A stretch of DNA of 64,000 bases, from positions 869,791-933,790 of the forward strand of contig QEOQ01000359.1 of NCBI GenBank assembly GCA_010279815.1. The letters run 5' to 3'. Source of the DNA: Brachionus plicatilis (Eukaryota > Rotifera > Eurotatoria > Ploima > Brachionidae). Shown here in pieces: positions 43,894-54,931 of the stretch. The position numbers were made by a program, and so were the translations under genes. Below the pieces are notes generated by a model. That model was not told the DNA's origin. It saw only the letters and a program-made list of their open reading frames with translations, and did no database searches. How positions within the stretch are numbered: position 1 is the first letter of the stretch; each line of letters starts with the position of its first letter.

Positions 43894-44232
43894 TCATAAA
43901 AACTTTAAAAAAAAATAAAAATATGCTATTGTATTTAGTTCTGTCGAATTTGATTCAATCGTATATTTGCTTAACTGGTCAATCCATTCTTCCACAGTTT
44001 CACCGGTCACATTAGCTGATGCTAAAATTTCGCCCAGCCCAGCTCTAAATTTTTTGAAATTTTTGATGGAATCAGCCGTAAAACCTCTTTTCTTGCTGCA
44101 ATTTAGAACATTTGTCCACGCATCAATAGCCGCTTCAATGGTTATTTCTTCCATTTTGCTTGTTTTCACTGCTTCGCTCATTTGCCAGCACTGCTGTAAC
44201 CAATTATGTAATGCCGATGGATGGGTTCTTTC
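43894..44232 (-). CDS. unrecognised exon or ORF (~112 codons)
   Basis: The frame opens after an acceptor-like TGTCAG at 44232 with ERTHPSALHNWLQQCWQ and continues from the first ATG (44181) as MSEAVKTSKMEEITIEAAID. The end is Phe-rich and likely intronic or terminal. Amphipathic helices are likely and composition is gene-like, unlike surrounding filler. It could be an exon of a cellular gene or of a transposon; no homologue recognised. Confidence 0.4.
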   Translation of the reverse strand, partial: ERTHPSALHNWLQQCWQMSEAVKTSKMEEITIEAAIDAWTNVLNCSKKRGFTADSIKNFKKFRAGLGEILASANVTGETVEEWIDQLSKYTIESNSTELNTIAYFYFFLKFL

Positions 44233-45000
44233 CTGACAATGAGACTGATATGTGAATAGTTATTAAATGATAGTATGCGGGTGCTTTTTCCTAAATACCT
44301 TAACAAATCATTAAAATATTTCACAAAAAATACTTGAAAATAAAAAACTGTGAAAATGTAAAAATACAGATATTAATACAGATATTTTAAAGTTAATTAT
44401 ATTTGTAACATGTGTCACCTGTAACTCTCAATTTCAAAATATTTTTTTTAATCTTCTTTTTTGTACTTTATGTGTCCTTTATTTAATTTTTATTTTCTTA
44501 ATTCTTAAATTTAGAATATATAAAAAATCTTGTTACCAATCAAATCTTTTTTGTGCTTTATGTACTTTTTTTTGTATTATTTAGTTAAAAAAACATTCTT
44601 TTATGTAATTTTTAAGGTGCTTTATGTAATATATACCATATTATTATTTCTAATTTAAAAAAGGATTTTTAATTTAATTTTTAACTTATATTTTATTGTG
44701 AATTTATGAATACATTGTAATCAATCCATACTTATATAACCTAATCATTTGGAAAAAAATCTAAAATTTAAAAAAATCGATACCCTCAATTAAATAAAGC
44801 AAATTAAATTAAGCAAGCTAAAAAAAAAGTAAAGCAAGCTAAAATTTTTAATTTATTTAGCTGATTTTTTGAATATCTTTTTTAAATTTAATTTTGAATG
44901 CTAGAAACAAATACTTTAGAAATAAAAAATATTCAAATAAACATTACAAAAAATCAGTTAATATATTTAAATAAAATAAAATAAAGAAACGATTGTAAAT
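44233..45000. other. AT-rich intergenic
   Basis: No gene or repeat recognised. Confidence 0.4.
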
Positions 45001-45004
45001 CGAA

Positions 45005-45962
45005 AATCTGTCCGGTAGGCGGCAGCGAGTTGCGATAGGACAGCACAAAGCAGACTGGGTGGATGTGGAGTGGAGTTCCTCAAGGCAGCGTACTCGGACC
45101 CCTTCTGTTCGTCATCAACATCATCATCAAAGCCATCTTGTCAAACTTTTTGCCGACAATAGCAAGCTAATCGCCAAGATTCGTAGTAACAGCGTTCTCG
45201 TCCTCCTTCAACACGACCTTGAAAAATTGGTGGATGCTTTTCAATGTGGACAAATGCAAGGGATGAAGTTCAGCAGGTCCGGCAAGAAACACTACGCAGA
45301 GTCTGAGTTACTAATGGGGGATTTGGCTCAAGAAGTGTACTAGCCTTCGTCGACACTGAGAAGGATCTGAGAGTAACTTTCTCAAGTAATCTGAAGTTCA
45401 CTTACCACATTCGAACACAAGCCAACAGAGCGATGAGTATCCTCGGTCAGCTAAAACCGGCCTTCAGACACTGGACCATCGACACATACAGGACCCTCTA
45501 CTGTATTTTCGTGAGGCTCCATCTGGAATACGTCCCTCCGAGCAAGAAAGACATAAAGCTACTGGAGACCGTTCAGAGGAGAGCTACCAAACTAGTTCCG
45601 AGAATTAAAAACTGGACTTACGAGGATCATCTTGTCATCCTAAACTTGACATCCTTCACGAGTACCGTGCACGAGGTGACATGATCAAACAGTTCAAGCT
45701 CATAAATGGCATCAACGAAGTAACCTGGGTGAACCCTCAGGTCCTCAGCAGCTCATTCTCCCAATCCGGGCCGGCAAGAGGAATCAGGGGGCACACGAGG
45801 AGACTGTCCGGCCAGGCCACAAACAAATGTACACAGAGAGCTGACTCCTTTACGAACAGGGTTGTAAATCAGTGGAATACCATGCCCTCTTCGGTCACAA
45901 ATTCTGACTCAGTTCGCTACTACGCTTTCATGACCGGCCACCAAGATTTTACCAGATTTTAA
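45005..45962 (+). pseudogene. non-LTR retrotransposon RT fragment (CR1/jockey-like), 5'-truncated
   Basis: A GC-rich island in AT-rich DNA. In succession, over several frames, it reads WSGVPQGSVLGPLLFVI (RT domain 4), LVKLFADNSKL (the FADD catalytic box with Asp to Asn), DLRVTFSSNLKF, the thumb motif LETVQRRATKLVPRI, then RGDMIKQFKLINGI and FTNRVVNQWNTMPSSV, the usual C-terminal end of CR1/jockey/L2-type polymerases. Frameshifts lie between the PQGS and FAD boxes and near 45680, and the second catalytic Asp is lost, so it is dead. It ends in a T/A-rich 3' tail. Confidence 0.85.
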
Positions 45963-46488
45963 TTTTTTTTTAAATTTTTTTAAAATTTTTATTTAAATTT
46001 CATTTTAATTTCTATACTATATACCCCTCTCAGGTCCTTCTAATTTATTACTTATTATTTGTATAATGAATTGTATAATAAAGTTAACAATAATGTCTAT
46101 TTGATTCTTTATCTTATCAATTCTCTTTTTTCTGTAATTTCTAGGGTTGTTAATTGAACTGGATTTCAAATTTTTGAAGCTTTTGAGAAAATTTCAAGTT
46201 TATTTTTCAACACTTCGAAATTTTTTGACAAAGGAAAATTGAAATTGAAATATTAAATATGAAGTGAAATTTTAAAAATTTATTTTAATCAAAAGTTTCA
46301 AGTTTGAAATTATCAAGTTTAAAATTTAGAAATTTGAAATCTTGAGGTCTGAAATTTCTGATTTAAAAAAGTTCGATTCTCAAATTTTCAATTTTAAAAA
46401 TTTCTTTTCTAATTAAAATTGACAAATACAAAATAAATATAAATATCTACATTTACTAAATTTAATAGATAATTTTAAAATTTTTGAA

Positions 46489-47007
46489 ATGCTTTCTGAT
46501 TTAAAAAATACGCCTACTGGCCAGACGGATTCAACTCCGGTCTCAATATTGAAAAGGCGCAAAAAAATAGAACCAAGATCGTGGGTTTGGCAAAGCCAAA
46601 ATGTTGTCAAAATAAATGAATCGTCTGCCAAGTGTAATATATATCAACAAGTGATAACTATTTATAACAGTTCAACAACTGAGTTGGTTAAACATTTAGC
46701 CGAAAAACAAATTTCAAAATTATCACATGAAAATATTAGACCAAGTAAACGTTTTTGCTTAGATTTTGAGGAGATGGCGAATGAACCAGAAGAAAGTCCT
46801 AAAACAATTAAAGAGTACCTTGCACCAGATTTAAATATTGAAAAAATAAACGAGAAATTAATTAGCTTTATTATTGCCAAGAATTTGCTTTTTAACATTG
46901 TAAATTCCGAAGAATTTCAAGGGTTACTTGACACAATTAAATCTCATTACTACAAATTACCTTGTCGTCAAACGTTGAGATATAAGTTGTTACCCGAGAT
47001 GGTATAA
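46489..47007 (+). CDS. truncated hAT transposase: BED-like finger plus N-terminal catalytic-domain start (172 aa)
   Basis: Residues ~30-72 resemble a BED zinc finger (RSWVWQSQNVVKINESSAKC, later STTELVKHLAEK). The second Cys is Tyr (KCNIYQQ) and the last His is Gln, so zinc binding is probably lost. Residues ~115-170 match the hAT block before the first catalytic Asp: KLISFIIAKNLLFNIVNSEE, FQGLL and LPCRQTLRYKLLPEM. The frame then stops; no catalytic residues are encoded. The reading frame has survived intact to that point, so it could be a young deletion derivative or be retained for a function such as DNA binding or repression. Confidence 0.8.
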   Translation: MLSDLKNTPTGQTDSTPVSILKRRKKIEPRSWVWQSQNVVKINESSAKCNIYQQVITIYNSSTTELVKHLAEKQISKLSHENIRPSKRFCLDFEEMANEPEESPKTIKEYLAPDLNIEKINEKLISFIIAKNLLFNIVNSEEFQGLLDTIKSHYYKLPCRQTLRYKLLPEMV

Positions 47008-47018
47008 AAATTTCAATA

Positions 47019-47130
47019 CTTTTAACCAGAGTTGTTTAAAAGTCCCAAAAAAAAGTCTAAGTCACCAAAAAAAAGTCTTGACTTGGACTTGACTTGAGAC
47101 TTGTGACTTTTAAACAACTCTGCTTTTAAC
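47019..47130. mobile_element. hAT-type MITE (copy 2), nested in the hAT element
   Basis: Element 47027-47122 (96 bp) starts CAGAGTTGTTTAAAAGTCCC and ends GACTTTTAAACAACTCTG, flanked on both sides by CTTTTAAC (47019-47026, 47123-47130). Same ends as the 37523 element, which is longer (222 bp). Confidence 0.88.
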
Positions 47131-47472
47131 AATATTTTTTAATAATTTTAAACTCCAAAAATTTAATATTTACAATTTTATATTTTATAATTTCGGACTT
47201 AATAATTTTTAACTTTATTATTTCATTCTTAAAAATTTAAACTTCGAAATTTTAAATCGAACCCATTTTTTTGTATTCGAAATTATTAAAAATAATAGAA
47301 ATAAATATTGAAACTCAATTTTTTCAAAACTAAATTTAATTTCAAGGAAGGATTTAATTCAATTTAAAATTTTAAAATTTCAAATTTCTTAATTTTACCC
47401 GAAGTCGAAAAGTATGAAAAAATATCGAAGTTTTGAAACTTCAATTAACAACCCTAGTAATTTCCCTTTTAT

Positions 47473-47555
47473 AGCGCAATGTGCTACCATAGGCGATCTC
47501 CTAGCAGACCGCCTCCGCAAGCTTTCTTACCGTAGCTCATTATTATTATTAAATC
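47473..47555. repeat. retroelement-tail-like segment with (ATT)n end
   Basis: GTGCTACCATAGGCGATCTC onward matches 33944-34030 closely and ends in ATTATTATT. Confidence 0.6.
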
Positions 47556-48200
47556 AAATATTTGATCTAGCGCTATAAATTTAAATTAAAGAAAAATTGG
47601 GAAAATATTAATTTAATTTTTAATTTTTGAAAAAATCTAAAGTTTAATGCCGCATTAAACTTTAAAAACAAATTATTTCAAGACTTAAAAAAAATTTTTA
47701 GAGCTTGCGGTGTAAGTCAAGAATGTTTTAACATGGAGAGATGGTGTTTGTTGCCTGCACCAAAGCTGTGTTTCTGTCTATGAGGCTGCAATGTCGATCA
47801 AGGGAATACTATATATTTGTATGGTTGAAGCAGTAAAAACTAAATAATTTATTTAATCTATTTGAAAAAATTACAGTTTGACTTAATATTTAACTTAAGT
47901 CAAGTTCCTGGCTGACTTGACTTTGAATAAACTTGAACATGACTTAAACTTTTGGAAAAGATTGTCTAAAGTCGGAATCAAATGTTAGACCTTTGAGGAA
48001 AGCATCAATAATCTAGTTATAAAAAGTGCTCAATTTTAAAATTACTAAAAATTAAACAGATAAAAAAATATATTTTTATTAATTTAATAGCACCTAATGG
48101 ATAGATAATACATTTTTGACTCGCATTTAGGCATACACAATATTGGACGAGGAACCAAAAAAAAAAGAACAAAAATTATTTGAGAAAAAAATTAAAAAAT
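47556..48200. other. intergenic; possible coding scrap
   Basis: 47700-47830 is less AT-rich (CTTGCGGTGTAAGTCAAG) and may be a transposon scrap. No sustained frame. Confidence 0.3.
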
Positions 48201-49262
48201 CTACAATAAATTATCATTTATTTTCATTTTAATCTCATTTCCACTCTTCATTTGAGTAATTACCCGAGCAAGATTACTTTGACTAGAATTAACTTCTTTA
48301 GATTTGGCTCTGAGATGCAGAAAATTCAGCGCATTTTTGGACTGAGACTTTGCTTTTTCGTTTGCCTGAGGTTTATGCGTCAAATTCCACACAGACCTCT
48401 TGTGCAGATCGATTAAACTCTTTTGGATAACTTTTGGAATTTTGTGAGGGTCAATCAAATGATTTTCATTGAGAGATTTGTTAGTGTACATCAATCGAGA
48501 GCGTTTCTCAGCTAATCTTGACTTTACATCATTTTGTTTGCTCTTGAAAACATTTTCATTGCAAATGGAATTTGATTTGGCCAAATTAGCAGGCATTTTT
48601 GTTTTTTTTGTCTCAACTAAAAGCTCTTTTAGCGCTGGCTCTGAGTTCGACTTGACCATACTCAGATTTTGCTTGCACATGTCTGTTCCGGAATTATTAC
48701 TGTTGACATTCTTGGCGTTCATACTTTGGCCCATCACTGCTTTGAACTGGGCCAGGCCCAAATATGGTCGGCTCACCTGTCGCGACTGCTGACTTGAGTA
48801 TATGTTAAAATTTTGATGGTACTTGCGGTATTTTTGGTACTTTTGGAAAGAAATGAGTTCAATGCGACTGGTTTTTGCGTTTGTTTCGTCAATGAAGTAT
48901 AAACTCGGATTAGTGGGCTCGTGGTACCTTTCCAGCATGAAGTTATTGCAAAAAATAGAATTGTTTGTGCCAAATGCGTCACTTGGATCATTGAATGAAT
49001 TATTTTCTTTTAGAGAGTTCGGGTAAGGGTTCGCGATTTGAGAGGTGTTGGCCGCGTTGTTTTTGCTTAGAGAATGGCACGATTGGGTCTCCATGCTTTG
49101 GTTGACATTTTTGATATTCATGTTGGGCATATCGGCCCGCTCTATTGTGTTTATTTTCTCGTACCGTTTGTAGCAGAAAAATATCGAGATCATCCACAGA
49201 ACAAGAACGAAAAGAAGTACCAAGACCTCTGGTATGCTCATAACATAATACATTTTATGCAT
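48201..49262 (-). CDS. predicted single-pass membrane protein, unknown family (353 aa)
   Basis: Intronless. One hydrophobic segment near the N-terminus (about residues 9-30, IPEVLVLLFVLVLWMISIFF) is followed at once by basic YKRYEK. That predicts a short outside N-terminus and a ~320-residue cytoplasmic tail. The tail is rich in Asn, Ser and Lys and probably disordered, with short aromatic/basic patches (KYQKYRKYHQ) and KSNSEP (204-209), which resembles a 14-3-3 phosphosite. No enzymatic domain, cysteine pattern or repeat. Codon use is less AT-extreme than random local frames, and a 1-kb open frame here is unlikely by chance. I do not recognise it. Confidence 0.7.
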   Translation of the reverse strand: MHKMYYVMSIPEVLVLLFVLVLWMISIFFCYKRYEKINTIERADMPNMNIKNVNQSMETQSCHSLSKNNAANTSQIANPYPNSLKENNSFNDPSDAFGTNNSIFCNNFMLERYHEPTNPSLYFIDETNAKTSRIELISFQKYQKYRKYHQNFNIYSSQQSRQVSRPYLGLAQFKAVMGQSMNAKNVNSNNSGTDMCKQNLSMVKSNSEPALKELLVETKKTKMPANLAKSNSICNENVFKSKQNDVKSRLAEKRSRLMYTNKSLNENHLIDPHKIPKVIQKSLIDLHKRSVWNLTHKPQANEKAKSQSKNALNFLHLRAKSKEVNSSQSNLARVITQMKSGNEIKMKINDNLL

Positions 49263-52200
49263 GCACTAAAAGCAGCATTATAAGTGGAAATTCGTTGCTT
49301 TTTTTTTATATTTTTATTAGATCTAAATAAAGGAATCTGTTTTAATGTTAGCAAAAAGTTTTTTTGAAAACAAAAATACTTAGATAAAAAGTAATTACCA
49401 GGATTTTGTTTTTTTTTCAGCTTGATTTTTCGAGTATAGTTCTTAATTAAATCGAGTATTTTTTAATAATTGCCGAAATAACTATTGATCTTTAGTGATT
49501 TTCAAATATTAAAGCCATTAATAAAACACAATTTCTAATTTAGTGCAAATATTTGTTTTTTAGGTCTCTTATGAACGGCTTCATATCTAGTTTATGATAT
49601 AACTTTAAAAATTTATTAATAAAATAAAATAATATCATAAATATTTCATTTAAATAGGAAATTTTGAACAGCTTTTACACATGTCTAAATTTTTTAAAAC
49701 ACGATAAAATTTTATTAAGATTCCAACTGAAATTTATCACATTTTTTCCTATTCAGATAAAACCCTCAATCCGGCGGCTAGGAAAATTACCGTTGAACCT
49801 TTCATTTATTAGGTCTCCTTAAAATATCATTTTTTTAATCCTTAAACTTAAGTTTTTTTTTGCCAAAAAAATTAAAAAATTGCAAAAAATTAGAATTTTA
49901 AATTAAATTTTTTTTAAGCAAAAAATCAATTTTTAAATTTAATCTTTACCCCGAAAAAAAAAGTTGTTTGCTTTTAGCATAAAAATTTTTATTCAAAATT
50001 AATGATTTTTAGTATTTACAAAAAAAATTTGACTAGCGTAAATGCTGATAATGATGTCATTGTATTATTTTTATTATTCTAAATACTAGACACCAACAAC
50101 TGCAAAAGCACTAAATGCATTTTAAGCCCTAAATACTTATAAAAAAGCTATTTTATTTTATATGAAATTAATAATCATTTATTTTTAAGTCCTTAAACAA
50201 AATTTTTATTGAATTTTTATTTTTTTTTCTTATATACACTAAATTGAATCTTATTTAATTGTTCGTGGAGAATTTTTATTTATTATTCCAAATTTAAATT
50301 TAGTATTTGATATTTATTTACAAATTAAAATGATAAATTTCAGAGTTTTTTTATTTATTCTTATATAAAAAAAAATAATTTAATAGCTGTGTTAAATCGG
50401 CTAATAAGCCAAAATTATAACTTAAATGTATTTGAAATTTATCGAGTAAAGTCTTCCTTTTTAAATTTAGAATTTTGTTTTGCTTATTTTTACTCTTGCA
50501 CTTTTTTTTGAAAACTAATTAAGATTTAGTGGTTCGAAAAAATTAAACGGATATCAATAGCAAATTAAGCTAGAAATCAAGGAAATCTTATTCCTCTGGG
50601 ATATATTTACTAGTTATAATTTTGCAAGTCAAATCAAAATTTCTTGCAAAATATTAAAATAATTATTAACAAATTTAATCGAAAAAGTATCGAGTTCATT
50701 TTTTACAAATAAAAATTGAATGCAGATGATCAACAAAATAAAATTGATATTTTACAAGTTTTTTTTTTATTCAGTTTTTTGAAAATGGTTCCCTCAGGCT
50801 GAGGATTTTTTATTACTAAATATAGATTCAATTTAATTTTCTCGTAACATCTTGTTAAATGTCGCAAGAGAATTAAATAAAAATTTTAAAATAATCAGTA
50901 TCTATTAATCCCAAATTCTTGATGGTTTAATATATTTATTAAAATTGTAATTCAACTAATACATTATGTTGAGACACGAGAATTTTTTTACTCATAATCC
51001 GAGATAATTAGATAATCGTTTAAAATATTGAATGTAATTTTGAACTATTGATCGAAAAATATTTTCTGTAAAATGTACTATTTTAACTGATATTTTTCTA
51101 AAAATTCATATTTTCAATATTAACAGATCGGACTCCTCAATTTAAGTGATAGTTAAATATTTTTTACAATTTTAGTTTAAAATTTCAAAACCATATTTGA
51201 ATTTGAATAATGTATCCAACACTAAAACGTGATTTATTGAATTATTCATTAATCAAAAAAAGCTGATTAAGTTTCGATTTAAATTTATCCTGTTAAATTT
51301 TATTTTATTTATTACAATTATTTTCTTTTAATCTGATCATGACAAGCTTTATTATAATTGTGCAATGAAACGAAAAGTTATTTTAATTTTTTACACCAAT
51401 TTAAAATGATAAATCATAGTCGGAGCCGATGCCATACATTTACGCAGCATTAAAAAAATTGAAAAAATCAATTTTTTGATCTTTTTATTAAACTCATTGT
51501 AACATAAAATCGATTTTTTTAAGTTTTTTAAACTAAATATCTTAATCTAATTAATTGAATTTATTATTTCGGCAAAATTGGCTCATTCTTAACTAAAATT
51601 TTAAGTAAAAAGTTTAGAACCAACTAAATTCTGAAATTCTAATACCAACTCTTAGGAAAAAAAAAACTTTTGGGCTGAATTTTTAGATTAAAATCTCGCG
51701 TTTCAAAATTAATTAAAACAGAGCATCGATGTACAAATAAGTTTAAATGATGGAAAAATTTGAATGTGTTTATGATGCTACTAGTCAAACCAAATTAAGA
51801 TTAGATCATTTAATTCGTAAATCATTGATGAATCGATTGTTATTTAAATATTTTTAAAAAATCAATTCAGCACAAAGGTAGTTCTTATTTTTTTACCAGA
51901 TAAAAAAATCTAGAATATTTTTAACATATCAAAATTAGGCTTATTTTTATCTCCGTGGATTATTAATAGTAATACAAAAAAGAGTTGTTGAATTATACCA
52001 GCGTGCTAGGAGGCGTTTATCCGATTATGGCTATAGCAGTCTCTATAAAAATATTTAAATACGAGCTTTGAAACTGTTAAATTTTTTGTTGATACTATTT
52101 TCTTGGTCAATATATTCCAAGGTTAAATTAAACATTAAAAAAAGAGTGGAAAAAAATGAAACAAAAACGATTTTAGCTTGATAAAATTTCAGTCAATACT

Positions 52201-54931
52201 TTTTGACAGAATTATAAGCAAAATTTTTAAACCTTTCAATCAAAAAAATTACTTTTAAATTTATTAAATTTTGACAAGTTTTGTAGAACCCTGATATGAC
52301 ACAATGAGCCGAAAAACTTAACTCAAACATAATTCCCTTTGATTTAAGATTTTTTTGATATGAAATTGATATTAATTAAGTTGAATAAAAATTTATCTAA
52401 TAAATTTGAATAAAAATTAATACCCACATTTTCTGTAAATAAATTTAGAAAAAACACTTTAATACAAGCACAAGTCAGATTTAATCTGTCTGTTTAAATA
52501 TTGAAAAAATTTGAAATTTAAGAAAAATTTATTTATTTTTCCTTGTAAAAATATTGATTTTATAAATGTAATTATTATCATAATCTGTTTCCAAATGATT
52601 TTGATTTCCAATATTGCTTTGCATTGTCAGCAAAAAAACTTATCAATACTGTGCCGAAATATCCCTTTGTTTACTCTAATGCAATTTACAACTTAAATTA
52701 AATAAATTCGGAATCTTTTCATTTAAAAACTTATAAAATCGATAAAAAATGGTTAAAAAAAATTTTAAATCAGAGAACTGACTAAATTAAACCCTAGAAA
52801 CTGCCTTTTTTACATCGAAAATTATTAGCTTCTATGCAAAAATAAAATCTAAATTTAATCTTGTTAAAATAGTGTATATATCATTAATAAATTTGTCTTT
52901 TCTTTATATGGTATAAATCGATATCATATTTCATGTTAATAATGATTTAGAACAAAAAAACCTCGTCTTGTTCAGATAAAAAAGTGTTGATTTTATGAGG
53001 AGAACTATGATAAAACAACTACGTTTATAGATTTAACCAGAAAATTACTTACAGAAAGTATCTTTCGTTCGGAAGAAATGAGCATGTTTCAAGTCTTTCT
53101 AATTGTATGAAGCTTATTAGAGAGCTAATTGAAAAATTAAATATACGGATAGATTCTGCACTAATGTGCTTTTGGATGACAGTAATTTTGTGTAAATTTA
53201 GAAGTTAATCAACAAAAAAGCTCAATAATGCAGGAATGTGTTGCTTGAGATTCTTGAACAGATGGTTTGTATTGTATTCCAAGTTCATAGAATAAATATT
53301 AATGGAATTTTAATTTATGGAAAAAGATAATTTTTTATTTAAAAAGCTTTGTGTTTGGTAATCAAATTCCAGTTCCTTTAGAAGGAAATAAAAATGCTTA
53401 AGACTCGAAATTTGCGTGCAGAAATAATAAGTTGATATTAAATGGATTTGGAAGCACATTTAGAGAACGTATGAATTTTTAAAATATTTAAATAAAAATA
53501 AACTCTAATTTAATCTATTGAGTGAATTTTTATCTAATATATGTGAAAGTGATAAGTTATCAAATTTTGAATGAAAAAATTCTACTTTTTCCTAATCTTG
53601 ACGCAACTGATGCACAACATAATCGCAATTAAATTCCAGGAATACCGAGTAAAATTTTAATTATTTTTTGTGGTTTTTGCCTAGATCTCTTATTTAAACA
53701 TAGAAAAAAAACATTTTTTTGAAAATTTTAATCTTTTTTATGATCATCTAAATATAAATATCGATAGAAAATGAAGAAATCATTTTTTTTTTTATGAAAT
53801 TCTAAATCGATACTTATTTAGAAATGCTTACTTATTTTTTACTATTCTTAACTCTAGTTACAATGGACTGATATATTTTGAACAAACTTTCGATCAATAA
53901 AAGATGATATCATAAAAAATTTTATCTTAGAAATTATAATTTGGAAATTATTTCATAAAAACAAAACGAAAATTTTTTAGTCAATTTTTAAGTTAAAAAA
54001 ATATTTTAAAAATCAATTATTTAAATGTCTTTTTTTTAAATAATAAAAGAAAGAATCTGAAAAAAATACTACATCACTTTGCAATAAAGTGCTCTCAAAT
54101 CATGTTTTTATAGATTACGCAACTTAACCAACCCACTAATCTAGATTAATCTATATATAATTTTAAATCTTTGGAGGTACCAAGTTGACAATTAAATAAA
54201 AAATATTATGTCAGTTTTTTAAATAAATTTTTTCTGATTTCAAAAGATTCAAGCTTTTCTAAATTTTTGTTCCTTAAAAAATTAAAGTCTATCAAAGAGG
54301 CAAAATTATTTGATTCAAAATCAAAAAAATTAAATTAAAAATTGTTGACGCTAACATTATTTTGACAAAATACTCCATTTATTTTTAAATTTTTCAACCA
54401 AAATATCCAAAAATATAAGAAAAAGGACAGTATTCTGGAGAAAAATTTTTAGTTGAATGTCTGGACTGTAAAATTTGTCGTTTATGTTAAAAACTAATTA
54501 TTTTTAGACCATTTTACCTTTAATTTGACAAAAATTATCTTTAAATGCTGATTCATTTTTTTTTTAATGAAGAATCAAACAAAAATTGCCGAAAACATTT
54601 TGAATCCAATTAAGTTAAAAATTAAATAATTTAAAATTCGCATTATGTTTGGTCTAAAAAAATGTAAATTTCGTGCTTTTTTTTATTATGCAAAAATTGA
54701 ATTCTAAATATTCCTTTAATATTTTGTTTCTATCAATCACAGAATTCCAATAATCTTGCATGATCTTCATTAGCATCTTACTAGGTCTAACTTTTTGGTT
54801 AGTTTTTTTAATTTAAATTTAAATAAGTTTGTAAAAATTAATCAATCCAGGTAAAAAAATCAAAAAGAAAAATTTCTAGATTTTATTTAATTTCTACATC
54901 AAAACAACAACAATAATCATGAAAAAATAAT
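49263..54931. other. 5.7-kb AT-rich intergenic, largely featureless
   Basis: No gene, RNA or clean inverted repeat recognised. At 51985-52065 a frame reading ELYQRARRRLSDYGYSSLYK is weakly like the thumb of a LINE polymerase. At 52985-53180 a frame reading TFIDLTRKLLTESIF has gene-like composition, but stops follow. Both may be decayed retroelement scraps. Confidence 0.4.

Larger units (their letters stand above)
46134..47464. mobile_element. hAT element with exact 8-bp target duplication
   Basis: Element 46142-47456 (1315 bp) begins TAGGGTTGTTAATTGAA and ends with its complement TTCAATTAACAACCCTA. Both sides carry GTAATTTC (46134-46141 and 47457-47464). TAGGG-type ends and an 8-bp duplication are hAT hallmarks, and the cargo ORF is a hAT N-terminus. 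Too short to encode a full transposase, so non-autonomous. A MITE of another hAT-like family is nested at 47027-47122. Confidence 0.92.

Noticed and set aside
48469..49283. Four 65-107-codon frames overlapping the membrane-protein gene
   Set aside because: Shadows of the 353-codon frame; none has a domain or independent context.
52511..52696. 61-codon frame in the 49-55-kb desert
   Set aside because: Ile/Phe/Asn-rich, no motif, no neighbouring signals.
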